Assembly (NCBI GenBank): GCA_009701115.1
Contig: WLKR01000081.1
Coordinates: forward strand, 1 to 5,827
DNA length: 5,827 nucleotides
Direction of reading: 5' to 3'
DNA from: Actinomycetota bacterium
GTDB taxonomy: Bacteria > Actinomycetota > Acidimicrobiia > Acidimicrobiales > RAAP-2
Shown: in pieces, positions 1-5,827 of the stretch
Layout: every line of letters starts with the position of its first letter
How positions within the stretch are numbered: the first letter of the stretch is position 1
Program-made: the position numbers and the translations under genes
The notes under the pieces: model-generated
What the model was told of the DNA's origin: nothing
Database searches by the model: none
The model's input: the letters and a program-made list of their open reading frames with translations, nothing else

Positions 1-1275
1 AACCTCCAAGGTACAAATGTTGTGGTCAGTGTGCCCGGAGCGACCAACGCACGCGAGATTCTGGCCTCCATTGGTCAAACGGCGCAGCTGCTGTTTCGCC
101 CCGTGCTCTGCAAAACTACGACTGCCGCCAAATTGGAACCCTTCACGGGTACCGCATTGCCTCCGTGTGGACCCCAGTACTCAATGGCAGCATCGAACCT
201 CGGTGTAAGCCCGAATCCCCAATCGCCGGCTGGCTACACCATGAATCCAGTTCAACCAGATCCATCATTTTCTACATTCCCATCCACCCCTTCGTCGGCC
301 GACCTTGCCAGTCAGACGGTTCTTCTGCCTGCAACCAGTGATTCCAGTGAGCGTTACATCCTGGGCCCAGCTCAGATGACTGGTACGTCGCTTAAGAATG
401 CGATCGCTCAACAAGATCAAGCCGGAGCGTGGATTGTCAGCTATAACCTCACCGGCGCCGGCAGTGCGCTGTGGGATCAAGTGGCCTATGCCAACTTCCA
501 CGGACTCGTAGCGATTGAGCTTGACGGCGTAGTTCAGTCGGCTCCAATAATCCAACCGGGCGAGACTGCGCCAAGGTCGTTTGGCGGATCGGGTCAGATT
601 TCTGGTTCCTTCACTGAGAGTTCAGCTAAGAATCTGGCCATTGCGATGCAGTTCGGTTCCCTGCCCGTGCGTCTTGAGCCATTGACCACGCAAACCGTGT
701 CGCCCACATTGGGGCATTCTGCATTGGTCGCTGGTTTGGGTGCGGGTCTTGCGGGTCTGCTCATTGTTTTGCTCTACACCATCATTTACTACCGCGCCCT
801 AGGCCTTGTGATTGTCCTCGGACTCGCCGTTAGCGCCGCCGCTCTATTCGCGATCATCTCGGCCTTAGGCAAAACAGCGTTGGCACCTAGCTTCGACCTG
901 GCCGGTGTGACGGGCTTGATTGTGTCAATTGGAATTACCGTCGACAGCTTCATCGTGTATTTCGAACGACTAAAAGATGAAACTCGAGCCGGTCGCACAA
1001 TGCGCAGTTCGGTCGATCGTGGCTTCAAGTCTGCTTGGCGTACTGTTCTCGCCGCAGACCTCGTAAGCCTCCTGGCAGCTGGCCTCCTCTACCTCATCGC
1101 CGTTGGCGCTGTTCGTGGGTTTGCTTTCTTCCTGGGTCTTTCAACGCTGCTTGACATCATCGTGACGTGGTACTTCACGCGACCACTCGTTACTCTTCTT
1201 GGTCGACGCAGTTCAGAATCCTCCTCGAATTTCTCGATGGCTGCCGGTATTGGTGCAGAGGTGAAGCATGTCTGA
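1..1275 (+). CDS. secD: Protein translocase subunit SecD (5' truncated by window edge)
   Basis: The frame is open from base 1, so the gene begins upstream; 424 residues are visible (residue 1 = base 1). SecD pairs with SecF in the cytoplasmic membrane and uses the proton motive force to pull preproteins released from SecYEG/SecA outwards. The visible N-terminus is the extracytoplasmic P1 domain: a VSVPG segment at about 9-13, IGQTAQLLFRPVL at 24-36, a Ser/Pro/Thr-rich stretch at about 50-105, then the conserved LDGVVQSAPII near 174-184 and SGSFTE near 201-206. Five hydrophobic segments follow (about 241-264, 266-289, 299-322, 347-370, 372-397), matching SecD TM2-TM6. The signature VDSFIVYFERLKDE (about 314-327) is the actinobacterial form of the family motif. 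The tail after the last segment is short and Ser-rich. Stops TGA (1273) and TAG (1276) are adjacent in frame. The GTG at 22 and the ATG at 17 are internal or out of frame, not the true start. Confidence 0.96.
   Translation, partial: NLQGTNVVVSVPGATNAREILASIGQTAQLLFRPVLCKTTTAAKLEPFTGTALPPCGPQYSMAASNLGVSPNPQSPAGYTMNPVQPDPSFSTFPSTPSSADLASQTVLLPATSDSSERYILGPAQMTGTSLKNAIAQQDQAGAWIVSYNLTGAGSALWDQVAYANFHGLVAIELDGVVQSAPIIQPGETAPRSFGGSGQISGSFTESSAKNLAIAMQFGSLPVRLEPLTTQTVSPTLGHSALVAGLGAGLAGLLIVLLYTIIYYRALGLVIVLGLAVSAAALFAIISALGKTALAPSFDLAGVTGLIVSIGITVDSFIVYFERLKDETRAGRTMRSSVDRGFKSAWRTVLAADLVSLLAAGLLYLIAVGAVRGFAFFLGLSTLLDIIVTWYFTRPLVTLLGRRSSESSSNFSMAAGIGAEVKHV
1257..1263 (+). promoter_or_regulatory. Ribosome binding site of secF, inside the secD 3' end
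   Basis: AGAGGTG ends four bases before the ATG at 1268 and resembles a Shine-Dalgarno sequence. It lies in the last codons of secD, so ribosomes finishing secD can feed secF initiation. This supports the ATG at 1268 as the secF start. The spacing is slightly short but workable. Confidence 0.6.
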
Positions 1276-2392
1276 TAGCCACGAATTGACTCCTAACGAG
1301 AAGTCGCCCAACGGTTTTGTCCGCATCTACCGCGGACTGACGACCATCAATTTTATTTCGCGAACCAAGATCTACTTCGCAGTTTCGGCGGTAGTCATCA
1401 TTGCGGGGCTTGGCTCAATCGGCCTACGTGGCCTCAATCTTGGAATTGACTTCAAGGGTGGCACTGCGTGGGAAGTGATTGCCACGAGCACTACAACCGC
1501 AGAAGTCACCAAGGCCGTTGAAGCAGCCGGAGCGGGTCAGCCCACGGTGTTTATCTTGGGTGGTTCGACTGTCCACGTAGAGGCTGACTTAAACGCACTC
1601 ACTGGCACTGAACTGACACGTGTCGAGAACGCGGTCGCCGATGCGTTGGCCAAGATTGCCAATAAGTCAGCCGATCAGGTTTCGGTCTCTACCGTGGGAC
1701 CCACATGGGGTGGCGCGGTCACTAATCGAGCCCTTATCGCCCTGCTCGTATTTTTTGTAGCGGTGGTTATTTACATCAGCGGTCGATTTGAGCCCAAGAT
1801 GGCGATATCAGCTTTTGCGGCGATGGTGCACGACCTGCTCATCACAATGGGTATCTATTCAATCTTTGGCTTCCAAGTAACCCCAGACACCGTGATTGCC
1901 CTTCTGACCATCCTTGGTTATTCGCTCTACGACACCGTTGTGGTGTTTGACCGCGTTCGTGATAACACCAGGGGCATTTTGAATAACGGCTCAATGAGCT
2001 ACTCAGACATGATCAACCTGTCGATGAACCAAACGTTGGCTCGGTCGATTAATACTTCTTTGGTGGCGATCTTGCCGGTGCTTTCGGTGCTCTTCGTCGG
2101 AGCGGAATTGCTCGGAGCCACGACGCTTCGTGAGTACGGCCTGGCGCTCTTCGTCGGTCTGATGGCCGGCGCCTACTCGTCGCTGTTTATTGCTTCTCCG
2201 CTACTCGCGCTTCTCAAGGAGCGCGAACCTCGGATGATTGACCTTCGTAATCGCTTGGCGGCGAAGGGTGCCCGAACCGTGATGTCTGCCCGATCTGCGG
2301 CCGAGCTGGCCGGTGGAGGAGGGTCGTCTCAGGACGCATCGTCCTCTAAGGCGACCATCACGGCCAAGGCTCGTAAGCAAAAACGTCGATAA
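1268..2392 (+). CDS. secF: Protein translocase subunit SecF
   Basis: A complete 374-residue SecF, the partner of SecD in the proton-driven accessory complex of the Sec export channel in the cytoplasmic membrane. A cytoplasmic N-terminus of about 34 residues leads into TM1 (about 35-54), followed by the signature GIDFKGGT at 59-66 that opens the extracytoplasmic P1 domain. The VGPTWGG segment (133-139) precedes a cluster of five membrane segments (about 143-161, 166-190, 196-218, 239-263, 268-296). The TM4 motif ILGYSLYDTVVVFDRVRDNT (about 215-234) is the strongest family marker and carries the conserved Asp residues. The C-terminus (about 335-374) is a cytoplasmic tail rich in Gly/Ser and ending in Lys/Arg, a common low-complexity extension in actinobacterial SecF. 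The ATG overlaps the end of secD by 8 bases and has a Shine-Dalgarno-like AGAGGTG just upstream, so the two genes are probably co-translated in near-equal amounts. Length is somewhat longer than the roughly 300-320 residues of proteobacterial SecF because of the tail. Confidence 0.97.
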   Translation: MSDSHELTPNEKSPNGFVRIYRGLTTINFISRTKIYFAVSAVVIIAGLGSIGLRGLNLGIDFKGGTAWEVIATSTTTAEVTKAVEAAGAGQPTVFILGGSTVHVEADLNALTGTELTRVENAVADALAKIANKSADQVSVSTVGPTWGGAVTNRALIALLVFFVAVVIYISGRFEPKMAISAFAAMVHDLLITMGIYSIFGFQVTPDTVIALLTILGYSLYDTVVVFDRVRDNTRGILNNGSMSYSDMINLSMNQTLARSINTSLVAILPVLSVLFVGAELLGATTLREYGLALFVGLMAGAYSSLFIASPLLALLKEREPRMIDLRNRLAAKGARTVMSARSAAELAGGGGSSQDASSSKATITAKARKQKRR

Positions 2393-2397
2393 TCGAC
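2385..2397. repeat. 13-base perfect palindrome spanning the secF stop codon
   Basis: GTCGAT and ATCGAC form a perfect 6-base inverted repeat around a single central A; the centre contains the secF TAA stop. As RNA it could fold as a 5-bp stem with a 3-base loop, too weak and lacking a U-tract, so it is unlikely to be a terminator. It sits just upstream of the candidate rel -10 element, where a repressor or activator site could lie. A chance origin is also possible, as short GTCGA-type words are common in this DNA. Confidence 0.35.
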
Positions 2398-2400
2398 CGG

Positions 2401-2406
2401 TAGGCT
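2401..2406 (+). promoter_or_regulatory. Candidate -10 element of a leaderless rel promoter
   Basis: TAGGCT fits the actinobacterial -10 consensus TANNNT. If transcription starts at the A of the rel ATG (2413), the hexamer falls exactly at -12 to -7, the spacing known for leaderless actinobacterial transcripts. The bases before the ATG contain no good Shine-Dalgarno sequence, unlike the secF and hisS starts. No recognisable -35 hexamer is visible at the usual distance. A GATAAT at 2388-2393 is an alternative -10-like word. Rel could also simply be read through from secF. Confidence 0.4.
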
Positions 2407-2412
2407 GATTTC

Positions 2413-4623
2413 ATGGTCAGCGTCGCCCAAAACCCCCTTCAAGGTGAGGTCTTGGCGCCCCTGCTCGAACCTGTTCTAGAGGCGTACTTAGCCCGTTTCC
2501 CGGGGGCGGAAACCCTGATGATCGAAAGGGCCTGTGCGCTTGCCATGCAGGCGCACAAGGGTCAGCTCCGGCGCACGGGTGAGCCCTACGTAACTCACCC
2601 CATCGCGGTTGCCGCCATTGTCGCTGAACTGGGTATGGACGCCAAGACGATTGCCGCGGCGCTGCTCCACGATGCCGTCGAAGATACGGCAGTGACTAAC
2701 GAGATGGTTGCTGAGATGTTCGACGACGAAGTAGCCGCCATTGTCGACGGTGTCACAAAACTCGACAGTCTGAACTTCGCAACGAAGCAGGAGCAGCAGG
2801 CGGCCACGATTCGCAAGATGTTCGTAGCAATGGCCCGTGATCTTCGGGTGATCATGATCAAGTTGGCCGATCGACTGCACAACATGAGGACGCTCTCAGT
2901 AATGCCCGTTGAGAAACAGCGATTGATCGCGCAAGAGACTCTCGATATCTATGCACCAATTGCTCATCGTCTTGGTGTGCAGCGCGTGAAGTCAGAGCTT
3001 GAGGATTTGGCATTCGCTACGTTGGAGCCTCGACAGTATGCCGAAATCGAACAGATGGTGGCTGCTCGTACCCCCGAACGCGAAGAGTACGTACAGGTTG
3101 TGATGACCGAGCTAGTGGACAAGCTGCAACTCTTTGGAATCATCGCCGAAGTACGCGGACGCCACAAACACCTCTGGAGCATCTACGAAAAGATGGTCGT
3201 TGAAGGTAAGGAATTTGACTCAATCTTCGACCTCATCGGCCTTCGGGTGATTGTTGACGAGGAGAAGGAGTGCTGGTCGACCCTCGGTGCGATTCATGCG
3301 CTCTGGCGTCCGCTAGAGAACCGCTTCAAGGACTACATCAACTCGCCCAAGTTCAATCAGTATCAGTCGCTGCACACCACTGTCCTCGGGCCGCAGGCCA
3401 AGGAGGTGGAGATTCAGATCCGTACCAGAGAGATGCACTATCGGGCTGAAAATGGCGTGGCCGCTCACTGGCGCTACAAAGAGAATCCGACGCCAAACGA
3501 AATTGCCTGGATGCAACGCATGGTGGAAGTTGAACAGGGGAGCGACGACTCGGTGTCGTTCCTCGAGAATCTCAAGTTGGACCTCGTCACTGATGAGATC
3601 TACGTCTATACCCCCAAGGGTCGGATTATTGCTATCACGAAGGGCTCCACGCCCATCGACTTCGCCTACGCGGTTCACACAGAGGTCGGGCATCGTTGTA
3701 TTGGGGCCAAGGTGAACAATCGACTAGTTCCCCTTGAAACGGAGCTTAAGTCGGCGGACGTTGTTGAAATTGTGACCGACAAGTCCGATACTGCTAGTCC
3801 TAGTCGTGACTGGCTCACCATTGCCGCCTCTTCTCGCGCTAAGAGCAAGATTCGACAGTGGTTTCAGCGCGAACGCCGTGAAGACGCCATGGAGAATGGT
3901 CGGGAAGAATTGACTAGCGCCATACGTCGCGCCGGCCTCCCTATCGCTACGTCAATCTCGTCTGACGCGATGAGTCGCGTCATTGAACAGCTCAACCTCG
4001 ATGACCTGGATGCCATGTTGGTCGCCATTGGGGAGCACCACCTCTCTGCGCAGTCGGTCACGCAACGACTTGAACGGGAATTGACGGGAGGCAACGACGA
4101 GCAGATGCCGACCTCGGTCTCGAAGGTATCGAAACTTCGTCGAGATACGCGCCGATCAGCTGGTGTCTATGTCGAGGGACTTGACGATGTCATGATTCAC
4201 CTTGCCCGATGCTGCTCACCAGTGCCAGGCGACGCAATCATGGGATTTGTGACGCAAGGGCGTGGTGTCTCGGTACACCGAACTGACTGCTCTAATGCGG
4301 CCGCTTTGGCTTCACGGCTGGGTGATCGTGTTATCGATGTGGCGTGGGACGGATCGACGCACGGAATCTACAGAGCAACTCTCAAAATCCACGCATTCGA
4401 TCGCACTCGGCTTCTCTTTGATGTCAGTCGAGTGGTCGCTGAGTACCATCTCAATATCGTGGCGAGCAGTTCAACCACGGGTACTGACCGCATTGTGAAA
4501 ATGACCTTCGAAGTTGAGTTTGCCGACCCATCGCATCTCTCAACACTGATTGTCGCAATTAAGAACGTTGACGGTGTCTTCGAGGCATTCCGAGATCTTC
4601 CTGGCAGAAAGGGCTCCTCGTGA
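2413..4623 (+). CDS. rel: Bifunctional (p)ppGpp synthetase/hydrolase, long RelA/SpoT (Rel) type
   Basis: A complete 736-residue cytosolic long RSH enzyme that makes (p)ppGpp from ATP and GDP/GTP on stalled ribosomes and also degrades it. The N-terminal HD hydrolase (about 35-200) keeps its metal and catalytic residues: H62 in THP, H86-D87 and E90-D91 in HDAVEDT, and D153 and N157 in ADRLHNM. The synthetase domain (about 235-360) has GRHKHLWSIYEK (249-260), D273 in FDLIGLRV, RFKDYI (304-309), YQSLHTT (317-323) and E333 in VEIQIRT; D273 and E333 match the catalytic acidic pair of the family. The RFKD form (not ExDD) is typical of bifunctional enzymes. Next come the TGS domain (about 393-456), a helical region, the CC zinc-finger-like segment (C600, C601, H622, C626) and a C-terminal ACT domain (about 653-728). 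An in-frame TAG at 2401 limits the start, and the ATG at 2413 is the first candidate, with no clear Shine-Dalgarno. Both activities look intact. Often named relA in actinobacteria; rel is used here for a single bifunctional enzyme. Confidence 0.97.
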   Translation: MVSVAQNPLQGEVLAPLLEPVLEAYLARFPGAETLMIERACALAMQAHKGQLRRTGEPYVTHPIAVAAIVAELGMDAKTIAAALLHDAVEDTAVTNEMVAEMFDDEVAAIVDGVTKLDSLNFATKQEQQAATIRKMFVAMARDLRVIMIKLADRLHNMRTLSVMPVEKQRLIAQETLDIYAPIAHRLGVQRVKSELEDLAFATLEPRQYAEIEQMVAARTPEREEYVQVVMTELVDKLQLFGIIAEVRGRHKHLWSIYEKMVVEGKEFDSIFDLIGLRVIVDEEKECWSTLGAIHALWRPLENRFKDYINSPKFNQYQSLHTTVLGPQAKEVEIQIRTREMHYRAENGVAAHWRYKENPTPNEIAWMQRMVEVEQGSDDSVSFLENLKLDLVTDEIYVYTPKGRIIAITKGSTPIDFAYAVHTEVGHRCIGAKVNNRLVPLETELKSADVVEIVTDKSDTASPSRDWLTIAASSRAKSKIRQWFQRERREDAMENGREELTSAIRRAGLPIATSISSDAMSRVIEQLNLDDLDAMLVAIGEHHLSAQSVTQRLERELTGGNDEQMPTSVSKVSKLRRDTRRSAGVYVEGLDDVMIHLARCCSPVPGDAIMGFVTQGRGVSVHRTDCSNAAALASRLGDRVIDVAWDGSTHGIYRATLKIHAFDRTRLLFDVSRVVAEYHLNIVASSSTTGTDRIVKMTFEVEFADPSHLSTLIVAIKNVDGVFEAFRDLPGRKGSS
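4606..4613 (+). promoter_or_regulatory. Ribosome binding site of hisS, inside the rel 3' end
   Basis: The purine run AGAAAGGG ends six bases before the GTG at 4620, a normal Shine-Dalgarno spacing. It lies in the last codons of rel and supports GTG as the hisS start despite the overlap with the rel stop codon. Confidence 0.6.
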
Positions 4624-5827
4624 GCGAACAACCTAAGCAACTCGTTGCACCTACTGGAACACACGACGTTCTGCCCGACTCCTCAAGAGCTTGGGAACGA
4701 CTCGTGGGGACATTTAGCGAAATGGCCCACCAGTGGGGCTTCGGCCTTGTCTTGACTCCAATGTTTGAGGATGTTGCCGTCTTCAATCGGGGTATTGGTG
4801 AAGAAAGTGATGTTGCTCGCAAAGAGATGTACGTTTTCGAAGACCGCGGTGGACGCACTTTGGCGCTCCGCCCCGAAGGCACGGCTTCAGTAGTGAGAGC
4901 GTTCGTGCAGCACCACCCAACGACCCCCTGGAAGGCGTGGTACGTGACCCCCGCCTTTCGTTACGAGCGACCACAAGCCGGGCGATATCGTCAGCACCAC
5001 CAACTGGGTGTTGAGGTGCTTGGCACGGAAGATCCAATGATCGATGTCGAAGTTGTGGCGCTGGCCTGGCGCTTCTACGAGGCATTAGGACTCCGCCAGG
5101 TGCGGCTCATGGTGAATTCGATGGGGCACGATGAGTGTCGGGGAGCCTTCGTGCTTTCGCTGCGGTCCCACTTGTCATCACATGAGCCTCAGCTGTGCGA
5201 GGAGCACCAAAAGAGTTGGTCTGGAAATCCCCTTCGCGTTATTGACTGCAAGAAGCGAGAATGTCGTTCGGTTGTCGATGCGGGTCCTTCGATTGCTGAT
5301 GCCCTCTGCGGAGAGTGCTCAACCCACTTCACGCAAGTCACCGAAGGATTGACAGCGATTGGCGTTCCGTGGGAGCGCAACGTGAAGTTGGTTCGTGGTT
5401 TTGACTACTACACCCGAACAACCTTCGAATTCATTTCTGAGGCACTTGACGGAGCTCAGAATGCCGTCGGCGGCGGTGGTCGGTACGACCAGCTGGCCGA
5501 AGATTTGGGTGGAAACCCGACGGCCGGCGTGGGGTTTGGTACGGGTATTGAACGACTGCTTCTTGCGCTGGAGGCCGAAGATCCGAAGCGTTATGAAGCC
5601 CTCAGAGACGCCAGCATTGACGTATTTGTGGTGGATACGACTGGTGGCCAAGAGGCCCTTCAAATTTGTGACGTGCTCCGGCGTAGCGGACTCGCAGTTG
5701 ATCGCGCGTTTGACGGACGGTCAATGAAGTCACAGCTAAAGGCGGCCGACCGATCGGGTGCGCGAGTGGCCATTCTGGTAGGTCCTCAAGAACTCGAAGC
5801 TGGCACTATTACGATAAGAGACCTACG
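4620..5827 (+). CDS. hisS: Histidine-tRNA ligase (HisRS), 3' end cut by window edge
   Basis: The frame is open from a GTG at 4620 to the window edge with no stop (402 codons plus two bases); about 20 residues are probably missing compared with a typical 420-residue HisRS. The class II enzyme activates histidine with ATP and charges tRNA-His in the cytosol. Visible markers in order: PTGTHDVLPD (11-20), LRPEGT (83-88), motif 2 FRYERPQAGRYRQ (113-125), the histidine-binding LVRGFDYYTRTTFE (257-270), GGGRYD (285-290) and motif 3 GVGFGTGIERLLLAL (303-317). From about 332 the anticodon-binding domain begins, with FDGRSMKSQLKAADRSGA at 364-381. Four cysteines (210, 215, 230, 233) in the insertion region between motif 2 and the histidine motif resemble a pattern found in other bacterial HisRS and might hold a metal; that is inference. 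GTGA is shared with the rel stop, which suggests translational coupling. LVRGxDYY together with motifs 2 and 3 separates it from the HisZ paralogue, which usually lacks these residues. Confidence 0.96.
   Translation, partial: MSEQPKQLVAPTGTHDVLPDSSRAWERLVGTFSEMAHQWGFGLVLTPMFEDVAVFNRGIGEESDVARKEMYVFEDRGGRTLALRPEGTASVVRAFVQHHPTTPWKAWYVTPAFRYERPQAGRYRQHHQLGVEVLGTEDPMIDVEVVALAWRFYEALGLRQVRLMVNSMGHDECRGAFVLSLRSHLSSHEPQLCEEHQKSWSGNPLRVIDCKKRECRSVVDAGPSIADALCGECSTHFTQVTEGLTAIGVPWERNVKLVRGFDYYTRTTFEFISEALDGAQNAVGGGGRYDQLAEDLGGNPTAGVGFGTGIERLLLALEAEDPKRYEALRDASIDVFVVDTTGGQEALQICDVLRRSGLAVDRAFDGRSMKSQLKAADRSGARVAILVGPQELEAGTITIRDL

Noticed and set aside
17..208. Short forward open frame at the left edge
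   Set aside because: It is out of frame with secD, which is open from base 1 and matches SecD residue by residue in the same region.
452..461. Palindrome CCGGCGCCGG
   Set aside because: It lies in secD coding sequence and follows from codons for Thr-Gly-Ala-Gly; no hairpin with a U-tract and no regulatory position.
265..555. Antisense open frame inside secD
   Set aside because: It lies wholly inside the coding frame of secD, has no recognisable domain or start signal, and its protein is of a type expected from reading a gene backwards.
2090..2159. Repeated 12-mer GCTCTTCGTCGG in secF (2090-2101 and 2148-2159)
   Set aside because: Both copies encode Leu-Phe-Val-Gly in neighbouring membrane segments; similar residues and codons explain it.
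2488..3182. Several antisense open frames inside rel
   Set aside because: They overlap one another and a strongly conserved gene on the other strand, and contain no recognisable motifs; they are shadows of rel.
3794..3805. Tandem CTAGTC-CTAGTC
   Set aside because: It encodes the conserved Ser-Pro-Ser-Arg of rel before DWL and is only two units long, so it is not a repeat element.
5131..5727. Forward and reverse open frames in the last 700 bases
   Set aside because: This stretch is fully explained by the hisS frame, which contains the histidine-binding motif and motif 3; the other frames show no family features.

Overview
This window holds four consecutive genes, all on the + strand and packed almost without gaps: the 3' part of secD (broken by the left edge), complete secF, a complete long RelA/SpoT-type (p)ppGpp synthetase/hydrolase gene, and most of hisS (broken by the right edge). 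The only non-coding DNA is a 20-base gap between secF and rel. No RNA genes, mobile elements, CRISPR arrays or phage-like genes were seen.

The organism is most likely a member of the Actinomycetota. SecD carries the actinobacterial form of its membrane signature (VDSFIVYFERLKDE) and a Ser/Pro/Thr-rich stretch in its extracytoplasmic domain, and the order secD-secF-rel-hisS matches the conserved actinobacterial ruv-sec-rel neighbourhood. GC content looks moderate by eye, lower than in most Streptomyces or Mycobacterium. Many actinobacteria have apt between secF and rel, and it is absent here. The moderate GC and missing apt make Acidimicrobiia or a related aquatic lineage a reasonable guess, but only a guess.

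Layout: secD occupies 1-1275, and secF (1268-2392) starts inside its last codons. A short spacer (2393-2412) carries a plausible leaderless-type -10 element just before the rel start, and a 13-base palindrome spans the secF stop. Rel occupies 2413-4623. hisS (4620-5827) begins at a GTG that overlaps the rel stop by four bases.

Functionally there are two blocks. SecD and SecF form the accessory membrane complex that uses the proton motive force to help complete SecYEG/SecA protein export. Rel senses stalled ribosomes with uncharged tRNA and adjusts (p)ppGpp levels, and HisRS charges tRNA-His. The rel-hisS overlap suggests translational coupling between the amino-acid starvation sensor and an aminoacyl-tRNA synthetase. 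The tight secD-secF overlap is expected for proteins that act as a pair.

This looks like a conserved housekeeping locus. I found no convincing new biological system. The points worth a second look are regulatory (the candidate leaderless rel promoter and the adjacent palindrome) and small protein-level deviations.
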